Source of the DNA: Pseudoalteromonas lipolytica
Lineage (GTDB): Bacteria > Pseudomonadota > Gammaproteobacteria > Enterobacterales > Alteromonadaceae
DNA: 64,000 bases
Assembly (NCBI RefSeq): GCF_900116435.1
Contig: NZ_FPAZ01000013.1
Coordinates: 49,103 to 113,102, forward strand
Direction: 5' to 3'
Positions 8,784 through 17,183 of this stretch are shown piece after piece (within the stretch, counting starts at the first letter, position 1; each line of letters begins with the position of its first letter). The notes beneath the pieces were generated by a model, which saw only the letters and a program-made list of their open reading frames with translations, made no database searches and was not told where the DNA came from. Position numbers and translations under genes: made by a program.

Positions 8784-9695
8784 ATGACAGTGCGTTATGT
8801 TCTAGCCATTGATGGTGGCGGTACTAAAGTTTTAGCTGAACTGACAGAGCAATCCTCACAATTGACGTTTCGCTCACAAGGCGGGCCCGCGTCTATTTCG
8901 AATGATCTTGATTTAGCGGTTGAGAATATTGTGAAGGTTGTTCGAGACGTTTGCGAACAAAGTGGTGCAAAGGCCAGTGATATCGTTGCTGTAATGGGCC
9001 TCGCCGGAGGTGCATCAACCACATTAGCTGAGCAAGTTAAAGTAATGCTCAAGCTAATTTACGAGATTGAGTTTGCAAGTCTTCGCATAGAGAGTGATGC
9101 CATTACATCGCTTTATGGTGCAAATTTGGGGGAACCTTGTGTTGTTGTTGCCCTTGGTACAGGTGCTGTCGGTGCGCGTTTACAATCAAACAACCAAGCT
9201 AAATTAGTCGGTGGTTGGGGTTTTACTGTGGATGACTTTGGTGGCGGCGCGCGTATTGGTCTAATGGCTGTACAGTATTTATTAAACGATATAGATTGTT
9301 ACGATTTACCAAAAAGCCGATTAACGATTCGCTTGAGTGAGCAGCTAGGATGCACTCGTCAAGCAATTAGTCATTGGCTTAAACAAGCCAAACCCGCGGA
9401 TTATGCACGTTTTAGTCCGCTTGTGTTTAGCTTACAAAACGAATGTAAAGTAGCCAATAAGGTATTAACTGAGCACACGACGTCAGTGGTTGAGTTAATT
9501 AATAAAAGTCGCGGTACATCGCCGTTACCCGTAATTTTAATTGGGGGACTTGCTAAGGTGAGCCAAGACTTATTGCCACTTACATTGCAAAACGAATTAT
9601 CTCCTTGTAAAGGGGATTCATTAACTGGTGCCGCTATACTAGCGGTAAAGCATTACCATGACATTATTGAAAAAGGACAACGTAATGAGCCCTGA
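8784..9695 (+). CDS. BadF/BadG-family amino-sugar kinase (MurK/NagK-like)
   Basis: Cytoplasmic ATP-dependent kinase that would phosphorylate MurNAc (and perhaps GlcNAc) at C6. The ASKHA-fold phosphate-1 motif is IDGGGTKVLAEL at residues 6-17; GLAGGAS, the VVALGTGAVG loop and GGWGFTVDDFGGG follow as in the family, and a C-terminal ILIGGL closes it. At 303 residues it matches MurK of Clostridium acetobutylicum in size and class. Placement between a symporter and MurQ supports a route in which the sugar enters unphosphorylated, unlike the E. coli MurP phosphotransferase. The 3' end overlaps murQ by 11 bases. Confidence 0.85.
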   Translation: MTVRYVLAIDGGGTKVLAELTEQSSQLTFRSQGGPASISNDLDLAVENIVKVVRDVCEQSGAKASDIVAVMGLAGGASTTLAEQVKVMLKLIYEIEFASLRIESDAITSLYGANLGEPCVVVALGTGAVGARLQSNNQAKLVGGWGFTVDDFGGGARIGLMAVQYLLNDIDCYDLPKSRLTIRLSEQLGCTRQAISHWLKQAKPADYARFSPLVFSLQNECKVANKVLTEHTTSVVELINKSRGTSPLPVILIGGLAKVSQDLLPLTLQNELSPCKGDSLTGAAILAVKHYHDIIEKGQRNEP

Positions 9696-10620
9696 GCACG
9701 TCTTTAAGCATCAAAGTGAGTTACTTGAAGAATTAAACGGTATTGTCTCTGAAAGACAAAACCCTGACACTTTGGATATCGATCTGCTCAGCACCACTGA
9801 GATCCTCACAAAAATCAATAATGAAGATCACAAGGTTGCAGCAGCCGTTAAGCTGGTTATCCCGCAAATAAGTTTAGCAGTAGATCATATTGTTGAAGCA
9901 TTTCAACAAGGTGGCAGACTTATTTATATAGGCGCAGGCACTAGCGGCCGTTTAGGTATTCTTGATGCTGTTGAGTGTGCCCCGACCTACAGTGTGAGCG
10001 AACAGCAGGTATTAGGCATTATTGCTGGCGGTGACACCGCGTTTAAAAAAGCTGTTGAGGGTGCCGAAGATAGCACCACACTTGGTGTGGAAGATTTAAA
10101 AAATGCGAACCTTACAGGAAAAGATATCGTTGTGGGTATCGCTGCCAGTGGACGTACTCCATACGTGTGTGCTGCAATTGAGTATGCTAAGTCGTTAGGG
10201 TGTGTCACGGTGGGCATTACGTGTAACCCTGATTCAGCGGTGATGCGTTTACCGCAAATTGGTATTTGCCCTGTGGTAGGGGCAGAAGCTGTGACAGGCT
10301 CAACACGAATGAAGTCGGGTACGGCACAAAAGCTTGTACTTAATATGTTAAGCACTGCCAGTATGATCCGCACCGGTAAAGTGTATAAAAACCTGATGGT
10401 TGATGTAAATGCAAGTAACGAAAAGCTCCATGCACGTGCTATTCGTATAGTGATGCAGGCAACTAGTTGCTCACAGCAGCAAGCTGTCGATGCTTTAAAG
10501 CAAGCCGAGCAAAGTGCCAAATTAGCTATTTTGATTGTATTAACGGGTAAGCCTGCAGATGAGGCAAAACAGCTGCTTTGCCAAGCGAATGGGTTTTTAC
10601 GTAAAGCGGTGGAGGAATAA
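9685..10620 (+). CDS. murQ: N-acetylmuramic acid 6-phosphate etherase
   Basis: Cytoplasmic lyase that cleaves the D-lactyl ether of MurNAc-6-P to give GlcNAc-6-P and D-lactate. The SIS domain includes LIYIGAGTSGRLGILDAVEC (about residues 80-99, with the E of AVEC in the active site), IAASGRTPYV and the signature TGSTRMKSGTAQK. The start at 9685 is chosen over 9658 because AAGGA lies seven bases upstream and 311 residues fits MurQ length. It overlaps the kinase gene and its own stop overlaps the namZ start (TAATG), indicating translational coupling. Confidence 0.96.
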   Translation: MSPEHVFKHQSELLEELNGIVSERQNPDTLDIDLLSTTEILTKINNEDHKVAAAVKLVIPQISLAVDHIVEAFQQGGRLIYIGAGTSGRLGILDAVECAPTYSVSEQQVLGIIAGGDTAFKKAVEGAEDSTTLGVEDLKNANLTGKDIVVGIAASGRTPYVCAAIEYAKSLGCVTVGITCNPDSAVMRLPQIGICPVVGAEAVTGSTRMKSGTAQKLVLNMLSTASMIRTGKVYKNLMVDVNASNEKLHARAIRIVMQATSCSQQQAVDALKQAEQSAKLAILIVLTGKPADEAKQLLCQANGFLRKAVEE

Positions 10621-11798
10621 TGCGTTTTTTAGCCATTTTAATTGTGAGCTGTTTAGCATTACTTGGTTGTAAGGAAACGCCAGTTAATGTGCCAGAAAAA
10701 GCACAACCATTACAAGTGGGGGCTGTTAACTATCAAGCCTATGTGCCAGAACTTAAAGGCAAGCGCGTTGGTTTAGTTGTCAATCAAACGTCAGAAATTA
10801 ATGGTCAACATTTAGTCGACTTTTTACTCGAGAAAGGGGTTGTGGTGCGTAAAATATTTGCCCCGGAACATGGTTTTCGAGGCGATCATGATGCGGGTGC
10901 CCATGTAAAAAGTACTGTAGATGCCAAAACGGGTATCGATGTTGTTTCTATATACGGCAGCAATAAAAAACCGAACCCAGAAGCACTGGCTGATCTGGAT
11001 GTTATTATTTTTGATATCCAAGATGTCGGTGTGCGCTTTTATACATACATCAGTTCAATGCATTATATGATGGAAGCGGCTGCTGAGAACGGTAAAGCAT
11101 TTATTGTCCTTGATAGACCCAATCCGAACATTGCTTATGTCGATGGGCCAATTTTAGATCCCAAATTCCGTTCGTTCGTGGGTATGCATGAAATTCCCGT
11201 TTTACATGGTATGACGGTTGCTGAGCTTGCACAGATGATTAAAGGCGAAGGGTGGATCAATAACGCAGCTGAACTTCAGCTATCAGTGGTACCGGTGGCG
11301 AATTATAAGCGCACCATTACTTACGACTTGCCAGTAAAACCAAGCCCTAATTTGCCAAATGCTCAATCTATTCAGCTTTATCCATCATTATGCTTCTTTG
11401 AAGCGACACCCATAACCATTGGTCGTGGAACTGATTTTCCGTTCCAAGTCGTCGGCTATTCACCTGTAAAACTAGGAGAGTTTAGTTTTACGCCACGTGC
11501 GATTAAAGGGGCATCAATGAACCCTAAATTTAAAGACGTTGAGGTTTTTGGTCAAGATTTACGTGATTCAAACATGCATGGCTTAGATTTAAGTTTATTT
11601 ATTGCTGCTTATCAACAACTAACCGATTCACAGCAGTTATTTTTTGAACGTGCTGAGTTTATGGATAAGTTAGCGGGCACAGATAAGCTTCGTTTAGCGA
11701 TTGAGGCGGGACAAACCGAGCAACAAATAAAACAGAGTTGGCAAACTGAGCTTGCGGCATTTAAACGTAAGCGACAGCCCTATTTACTGTATCAATAA
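10620..11798 (+). CDS. namZ: DUF1343 exo-beta-N-acetylmuramidase (NamZ family), lipoprotein
   Basis: Periplasmic glycosidase family (DUF1343, shown in B. subtilis to be an exo-N-acetylmuramidase, NamZ) that would release MurNAc from the non-reducing ends of wall glycans. The N-terminus MRFLAILIVSCLALLGC is a lipoprotein signal. Conserved blocks include GLVVNQTS, FAPEHGFRG, IFDIQDVGVRFYTYISSMHY, DRPNPN and GRGTDFPFQVVG. At 392 residues it is of normal length. It is the last gene of the symporter-kinase-murQ operon, directly before a terminator, so it supplies the sugar that the preceding three genes import and degrade. Confidence 0.92.
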   Translation: MRFLAILIVSCLALLGCKETPVNVPEKAQPLQVGAVNYQAYVPELKGKRVGLVVNQTSEINGQHLVDFLLEKGVVVRKIFAPEHGFRGDHDAGAHVKSTVDAKTGIDVVSIYGSNKKPNPEALADLDVIIFDIQDVGVRFYTYISSMHYMMEAAAENGKAFIVLDRPNPNIAYVDGPILDPKFRSFVGMHEIPVLHGMTVAELAQMIKGEGWINNAAELQLSVVPVANYKRTITYDLPVKPSPNLPNAQSIQLYPSLCFFEATPITIGRGTDFPFQVVGYSPVKLGEFSFTPRAIKGASMNPKFKDVEVFGQDLRDSNMHGLDLSLFIAAYQQLTDSQQLFFERAEFMDKLAGTDKLRLAIEAGQTEQQIKQSWQTELAAFKRKRQPYLLYQ

Positions 11799-11811
11799 CA
11801 AAACATATTTC

Positions 11812-11837
11812 AAAAAGAGGCACTTGCCTCTTTTTTT
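11812..11837 (+). terminator. Terminator after namZ
   Basis: AAAGAGGCA-CT-TGCCTCTTT stem with flanking A and T runs, 14 bases after the namZ stop. It closes the 7209-11798 operon. Confidence 0.9.
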
Positions 11838-11896
11838 ATTATCACTTTTTGACGGCTGTGGTAAATTTAGGCCCTGAATAATTAAAAGGATGTATT

Positions 11897-12527
11897 ATGA
11901 AGGTCTATTTTTGTGCGGCAGTATTTGCCTTACTCTCTGGCTGCTCACGGGCCCCTAGCAAGGCTGCACGTATACTTGACTTAAGCGCCGATAAAAGCGC
12001 TGCAGATCGAGCTATGGGCATTAAAACGCGTAACTAAACCTAGCTATCCTAAAGTGGCACAGATGACCAAAAAAGCGGGCAGTGCACGCTTCATTATTAC
12101 GATTGATCAACACGGGAATAGCAAAGATATTACCTTTCTAGAAAGTTTCCCCGCAGGCATGTTTATTAGTGAATCGCGTGAAGCACTTAGTGACTGGCAC
12201 TGGCAAGCAACATCAAAAAACAGCCAGCAACACGCTATTATACCAATCCGCAAAAATACTTAATCATTTTGAGTGATCAAACCAGTCGCTACCTGCGTTA
12301 AAAATTTCTGATTTACGACTGCATGGATGCAGGAGGTAGAGCAATGCAGGAGCAATTGCCGAGAACAACTAAATAACTAAATTTTTGCCTTGTTATCAAC
12401 GCGGTTTTATTGCCTCAAAATAGGCCACTTAATTAAGCGGAATGGTATTAAACGTACGGTACAGATTGATTATTTGATGAAGCAGGCCATTCATTTAGAT
12501 GAAGCAAGAACGTTTTGTACAATTTAG
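11897..12527 (+). pseudogene. TonB_C-domain lipoprotein, frameshifted and interrupted by a MITE
   Basis: The frame starting ATG at 11897 encodes a lipoprotein signal (MKVYFCAAVFALLSGC) and stops at 12037. One base earlier in phase the reading continues as KPSYPKVAQMTKKAGSA...IITIDQHGNS...SDWHW, a TonB C-terminal domain pattern. Removing one A from the AAAA run at 12023-12026 joins them. The domain is then cut by the repeat at 12241-12447. Removing the repeat plus one TTA copy rejoins the frame as QHAIKRTVQIDYLMKQ and ends TAG at 12525-12527. The intact gene would encode about 140 residues and resemble a TonB-like or TonB_C lipoprotein. Both lesions make it non-functional. Confidence 0.75.
12241..12447 (+). 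mobile_element. MITE-like element, complete copy (207 bp)
   Basis: Terminal inverted repeats TACCAATCCGC and GCGGAATGGTA differ at one position. A TTA triplet flanks both ends (12238-12240 and 12448-12450), consistent with a target duplication. No coding frame is inside. The left 70 bases recur at 144-214, and a more diverged copy lies near 34648-34800. It interrupts a reading frame that is otherwise in phase on the two sides, so it arrived by insertion. Confidence 0.8.
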
Positions 12528-12537
12528 ATTAAAAGGG

Positions 12538-12563
12538 ATGAAAAAGGGCCGCATATGCGGCCC
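12538..12563 (-). terminator. Terminator of the Oar-like receptor gene
   Basis: GGGCCGCA-TATG-like perfect palindrome at 12546-12563, followed on the minus strand by a T run (AAAAA at 12541-12545 on the plus strand). It lies 19 bases past the receptor's stop. Confidence 0.85.
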
Positions 12564-12581
12564 CCAACAGGATTGATTGGT

Positions 12582-15500
12582 TTAGAACTTGAAGTTAACT
12601 GAAAGCTGTAAACTACGTGGATTATAGTAACTGCGTGATTCACCATAGTTTTCATCAAGTACATACGGGTTTTTGTTGTAACCAGTTTGACGGTTAAAGA
12701 CATTAAATAAGTCAGCACGGAATTGTAGTTCCATGTCACCTGAGAACGTAAAGTCTTGCGTGTAGTTCAAGTCAAGTTGCCAGTGGCTTGCTGTTCTACG
12801 AGAACCAGCAGGTTCTGCATAACGACTAACATGGCTTGTCGGATAACCATACATAGTTCCATCCCAGTTTTCCCAAGCTTGACCAGACTGGAATACAAAG
12901 TACGCACCAATGTTTGCTTCCCACGGCACAGTGTAGTAACCATAGACTTTAACCTTATGCGGCTTATCTCCTGAAAGTGTGCCGTAACGGTTATCCCATG
13001 AGTAACGGCCGCGGCCATCACCATAGTATGATGAGCCAATAAAGTTATTTGCATCGTTACTTGTCGTGGTATTGTCTTGGTCGAAATTACCGTAGTAATG
13101 GCTCCACACATAAGAAGCATTGATATAGCTGTTTTCACCTAGGTATTCAGCTTCGATACTGGCTTCCCAGTATTTCGTTTCGCCGCCATCAACCTCAGCG
13201 ATTACATACGATGAGCCACCAATTTCATCGATAATATCGGCAAGGTTTTCAACATAAAGGCCTTTATCTGCGATATGTTGTGGCACACCTTCGGCATCAA
13301 CGCCTGAGTAATCAGTTAAGCGTGCATTGTTAGGCATATCTTCCCAAAAATGCATACCTTTACGGTGACGTACGTGAGCACGTAATACTAAATCAGAGCC
13401 CACATATTTCGTTGTGCCAAGCGTGAATTCATTGATACGACGAGGTTTCATGCCTTCTTGGAATGCTTTACCTGATGAACCACGTCGAGGTGATGCAGAA
13501 AGAATGTTGCCAGACTCATCTAGAAGTAGCTCAATTTCTGAGCGCGTATTACGGTCCCACGAGGCTGCACGAGCGAGTGAACTCGCTTCAGGATTATAAA
13601 TTGCGAAATTTGCAAAGACTGAGTCTTCATCTGAGTACGTCCAAGTTGCACCTAAACGAGGTTGCAGCATATCACTCCAGTCTGTTTTATACATTTCGTA
13701 CTTCTGTCCTGGAGCCAACTCATAACCTGAAACGGTGCCTGACTTCGCTTTTAAACCTTGCCCGTACCACGTATCTTGGCTTACGAGTAAACCGATATTA
13801 TAAGTCCAGTCACCATGTTCTATGGTATCGTTTATTTCAAAATTGATACTACGCATTTCTGAGTTTATGCCAGAAACAGTTGTACCATCTTCAGTTGCCA
13901 GACTCATTTGTTGCACATGTGCACGATATATAGCATCTGCAGGGTCAAAGCCTGCCGTATCTGCATCAGCATCAACTAAACCGCCAAGGTAAGAGATGCG
14001 CCCCCAGCCATTTGATAAACGGGTAAGTTGTTCTTCACTTTCTTCCCATTTGGCACCAAAGTGGAGTGTATGGTACGTGTCACCCCAATCAAATTCATGT
14101 TCTAAGTTGAGTTCAAATGAATCACGATAGAAGTTTATATTGTCATATTGTGAATAAGCGCCAACACCACCGCTGCCTTTCATTACACCATCTTCAAGAT
14201 AGCCATAAGTATTAATTAATGCGGTAGCTCCGGCATTATAAATAGCGATTTGCTCTTCTGTGAAACCTTCTTTAGAGACATATTCTCTTGGTTTTGGCAC
14301 CGAAAAATAGCCCATCTGAGTAAGGTTGTTAACATCAAGCTGACTATTTAACGAAGGTACGACACTCAACTCAGTATCTGGTTTCGAACCTGTTTCTAAT
14401 TCAAACTTACTGTATTGGAATGACAGGGTGGTTGCAGAGCCTAAAATCCAAGAGCCATCTAACGTAAAGATATCTTGGTCGGCTTTGCTACCAACAGATA
14501 CACTGTCAGTTTCGTAAGCGCCTATTGAATCGCCTTTTACCTCTTTATCAGAGGTACGTTGTGAAATATTAATTAAAATATCGTCGGTCGGTGCCCATGT
14601 AAGCTTACCGAAGTATTCGTCACGGATACTTTCATAGTCTTTTACTTCGCCATAAGCTGTATTCTTGTTAGCCTTCGTTTCTTCAGGGCGATAATACGAG
14701 GTATAAAAGTACAGTGTATCTTCAATCAGCGGTCCACCTAGGCTTGCAGTTAACCAGCTTTTATCCATCTCATAACTTTCTTCGCCTATAGGGGTCGCAA
14801 CAAAACTCTTCGGTTGTGCTTTGTATTCAACGTTACCGTGAAATTCATCAGTACCAGATTTTGATACTGTATTGATTGAGAAGCCACCTGAACGGTTAAA
14901 GCCTACGGCTTTAGCACCACCGCGGTCCATGGTGACATACGCCACGTCATGGGTCGAAGGCTCTGACGCTAAATTACCAAACATTGGCATAGAAACATTT
15001 ACGCCATCAAAACCGTATGAGTTATCAACCCCTGAACCACCTGCTGACGGACCTAAAACTGTGTTCGCCGAAAGCTCCACACCTGGTACAAGTTTTAATA
15101 GGTCTCGGTAGTCTTGACCCACTGGCACGTTGTTGATTGCCTCTTCGCCTAGTGAGTTGGTCAGAGCTGACTTACCCTGACGGTATAATTTACTACCAGT
15201 AATGGTGATGACCTCAACATTTTCATTTGCGCCACCGAAGGTAACGTTTAGGCTCGATGTTTGCTCAAGCAAAACATCAACGGTCATCGTTTGAGTGACC
15301 CCGTTTTTATCGGTGAAAGTGAGTTCATAAGTCCCTGGTTTTAGTTGGGGTAAGTCGTAGCTTCCGTCTTCACGAGTCACAACAGTGCGTGGTTTCGGCA
15401 TTACGTTACTTTTTGCCGTTACCGTGATCCCCGCCAGAGACTGCTGTGCCTCTGGTGTTGATACTTTACCCTTGATTCCACCGGTTAAATTAGCAAAGGC

Positions 15501-15623
15501 TGGTGCGCTGGCTAAAGCCGCGGCCATTACAACACCTGTTAGAGCTGTTTTCTTTGCGCGAAGTGCATTATGTGTCGCTTTAGCTATGGAGCTTATTACG
15601 AGTGAGGATGCATGTTGTTTCAT
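12582..15623 (-). CDS. Oar-like TonB-dependent receptor with carboxypeptidase-regulatory domain
   Basis: Outer-membrane transporter of 1013 residues. A long N-terminal signal region ends near ASAPAFA (about residue 45). Residues 48-135 form a CarboxypepD_reg/TonB N-terminal extension (GIKGKVSTPE, REDGSYDLPQL, PGTYELTF). The plug (VPVGQDYRDLLKLVPGVELS) and a large barrel follow, ending LQLSVNFKF with the C-terminal Phe required for barrel insertion. Proteins of this Oar/OmpA-related class import peptides or oligosaccharides. It sits between namZ and the murR gene, with a candidate MurR operator about 145 bases upstream, so a muropeptide or wall fragment is the inferred ligand. Confidence 0.85.
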   Translation of the reverse strand: MKQHASSLVISSIAKATHNALRAKKTALTGVVMAAALASAPAFANLTGGIKGKVSTPEAQQSLAGITVTAKSNVMPKPRTVVTREDGSYDLPQLKPGTYELTFTDKNGVTQTMTVDVLLEQTSSLNVTFGGANENVEVITITGSKLYRQGKSALTNSLGEEAINNVPVGQDYRDLLKLVPGVELSANTVLGPSAGGSGVDNSYGFDGVNVSMPMFGNLASEPSTHDVAYVTMDRGGAKAVGFNRSGGFSINTVSKSGTDEFHGNVEYKAQPKSFVATPIGEESYEMDKSWLTASLGGPLIEDTLYFYTSYYRPEETKANKNTAYGEVKDYESIRDEYFGKLTWAPTDDILINISQRTSDKEVKGDSIGAYETDSVSVGSKADQDIFTLDGSWILGSATTLSFQYSKFELETGSKPDTELSVVPSLNSQLDVNNLTQMGYFSVPKPREYVSKEGFTEEQIAIYNAGATALINTYGYLEDGVMKGSGGVGAYSQYDNINFYRDSFELNLEHEFDWGDTYHTLHFGAKWEESEEQLTRLSNGWGRISYLGGLVDADADTAGFDPADAIYRAHVQQMSLATEDGTTVSGINSEMRSINFEINDTIEHGDWTYNIGLLVSQDTWYGQGLKAKSGTVSGYELAPGQKYEMYKTDWSDMLQPRLGATWTYSDEDSVFANFAIYNPEASSLARAASWDRNTRSEIELLLDESGNILSASPRRGSSGKAFQEGMKPRRINEFTLGTTKYVGSDLVLRAHVRHRKGMHFWEDMPNNARLTDYSGVDAEGVPQHIADKGLYVENLADIIDEIGGSSYVIAEVDGGETKYWEASIEAEYLGENSYINASYVWSHYYGNFDQDNTTTSNDANNFIGSSYYGDGRGRYSWDNRYGTLSGDKPHKVKVYGYYTVPWEANIGAYFVFQSGQAWENWDGTMYGYPTSHVSRYAEPAGSRRTASHWQLDLNYTQDFTFSGDMELQFRADLFNVFNRQTGYNKNPYVLDENYGESRSYYNPRSLQLSVNFKF

Positions 15624-15767
15624 TGTTTCCCGTCCTTATATTTATATGCTTTGTTGGACTGCTTACCCAATTGAGACTTATGAACTTTAAAATTATGTTG
15701 CCTATACATTAAACAGCTGTTAGAAGAATCGGTCAAGAATATTTTTTTGTTACTTATGGTTGTTTGT

Positions 15768-15784
15768 GGAATAAAATATATTAC
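15768..15784. promoter_or_regulatory. Candidate MurR operator (TGGAATA-AAA-TATATTA)
   Basis: Left half identical to the perfect palindrome at 7168-7184, right half degenerate. It lies upstream of the Oar-like receptor. The rest of the 374-base gap 15624-15997 is AT-rich without a visible gene. Confidence 0.4.
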
Positions 15785-15946
15785 CTTTATTGGGTAAGTG
15801 TTTGTGTTCATTTGCTTTTAAGAGCATACGGAATGTGAGGGGTCTTTTTTGTAAGAAATTATGAACGCTTTATTTTTTATTAGCTTATAAAAATCAATAC
15901 ATAACAAGAAAGATGAGGTGCAAATTTAGTTGCTAAGTAAAGGCAT

Positions 15947-15974
15947 AAAAAAAGCAGCTTTCGCTGCTTTTTTA
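15947..15974 (-). terminator. Terminator of the MurR-family gene
   Basis: AAAAAGCAGC-TTTC-GCTGCTTTTT hairpin just past the regulator's stop on the minus strand. The A and T flanks could make it work in both directions. Confidence 0.85.
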
Positions 15975-15997
15975 GGTTTATAGTCTGTATTTAAAAA

Positions 15998-16843
15998 TTA
16001 GTTATTCTTAAATTCGCCTACAACTTCATTAGAATGTTCTAGTAATTTTCTGCCTTGTCGACTCGATTGAGTCAGTGCAATGAACAGAATATCAATGACA
16101 AAATCTTGTGCAGTTCGGGCTAAAATTGATGACAGCCTTACTGATTCACCTTCAGCAACAGAGTAGAGTTTTACATCTGCTGAGTCTGCGACGGGGCTAC
16201 TACCAAACTTAGTGACTGAGATCACTGCGCTGTCGTTTTTCTTAGCTTGTTTAACGACCTCAGCAATTTCACGGGTCATCCCCGATTCACTAATCGCAAT
16301 AACCAAGTCACCTTTTGAAAACGTAGCAACGTAGGCAAGTTGGGCGTGGCCGTCTGGTTCAGCGATAGCTGGCATTCCTAGCTTTTGTAATTTATAAGAG
16401 AAATCTTTGGCAACCAGCGCCGAGCCACCTAAACCGCAAATAAGAATACGTTTAGCTGATTTTAATAATTCAACCGCTTTTTCGATTGCAGGCGCTTCGT
16501 TAAGGTTTTTGGTTTCAGTTAAAACGGCCAGTTTACTGCTGAGTAATTTTTCGGCAATTTGTTCAAGAGAGTCGTTTAAGGTAATTTTACCGTGTAACTT
16601 GGGCTCGCTGCTTTCATCGTTTAGGGCATCGATAACGGCTAGCTTAAAAGCAGGAAACCCTTTGTAACCTAATTTTTGTGAAAACTTAACCACGCTTGAT
16701 TGGCTTACACCAACCACTTTTGCTAATTCAACAGAGGATAAATTACGAATCGCATTGGCCGAGTTTAATGTGAAATCTGCTAGTTTTGCTTCGCTGCTCG
16801 ACAAAGACTGGCGTAAGGCTTTAATTTTTACAAAAGTAGACAT
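15998..16843 (-). CDS. RpiR/MurR-family transcriptional regulator
   Basis: DNA-binding repressor or activator that senses a phosphosugar. The N-terminal HTH_6 domain (about 1-75) contains LSSVELAKVVGVSQSSVVKFSQKLGYKGFPAFK, cited here only by its span 33-66. The C-terminal SIS domain (about 115-250) has ILICGLGGSALVAKDFSYKL and VIAISESGMTREI. At 281 residues it is typical. In E. coli MurR responds to MurNAc-6-P and controls murQ-murP; here the gene lies inside the MurNAc locus and is divergent from the amidase fusion gene. The sites TGGAATA...TATTCCA in the divergent gap would be its autoregulatory targets. Confidence 0.9.
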   Translation of the reverse strand: MSTFVKIKALRQSLSSSEAKLADFTLNSANAIRNLSSVELAKVVGVSQSSVVKFSQKLGYKGFPAFKLAVIDALNDESSEPKLHGKITLNDSLEQIAEKLLSSKLAVLTETKNLNEAPAIEKAVELLKSAKRILICGLGGSALVAKDFSYKLQKLGMPAIAEPDGHAQLAYVATFSKGDLVIAISESGMTREIAEVVKQAKKNDSAVISVTKFGSSPVADSADVKLYSVAEGESVRLSSILARTAQDFVIDILFIALTQSSRQGRKLLEHSNEVVGEFKNN

Positions 16844-16969
16844 TCGGGCTCACTTTGTTAGTTAACTTATTCTTTGTGTAATACAAACCTTTCAATCGAG
16901 AATATTAAGCGCCAAGACGCAAAATTAAGTACAAACGACGAATTATTTTTGTTTTACTCGAATTAACTT

Positions 16970-17015
16970 TGGAATATTTTTCTTAATTTAGATGGAATAA
17001 TATAGTTTTATTCCA
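16970..17015. promoter_or_regulatory. Candidate MurR operator region between murR-like gene and amidase fusion
   Basis: Three half-sites occur: TGGAATA at 16970-16976, TGGAATA at 16993-16999 and TATTCCA at 17009-17015. The last two form an inverted pair with a nine-base spacer instead of three. They lie in the 340-base gap between divergent genes, which shows no other gene. Confidence 0.45.
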
Positions 17016-17095
17016 TAATAGATACAACATTATTTGTTGAGATAGCACCATTTTTAGTGAGGTAGCGATAATGTATGCTTTTTATTCTTGGATCT

Positions 17096-17112
17096 TAAAA
17101 TAAAATATTTTA
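17096..17112. promoter_or_regulatory. Perfect 7-3-7 palindrome TAAAATA-AAA-TATTTTA
   Basis: Same architecture and inner bases (AATA-N3-TATT) as the TGGAATA sites, with AA/TT in place of GG/CC. It is 72 bases before the amidase-fusion start codon. It could be a weaker operator of the same regulator. Confidence 0.4.
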
Positions 17113-17183
17113 CATGTTAAGTGGGTGTTGCTACTGTATTGCAGTGAATCGTCAATGCTTAAAACTTCAGGTATGAAACTGTT

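Noticed and set aside
9987..10520. 177-residue open frame antisense to murQ
   Set aside because: It lies wholly inside murQ in the opposite strand, is rich in Cys, Ile and Ser in a manner typical of shadow frames, and has no ribosome site.
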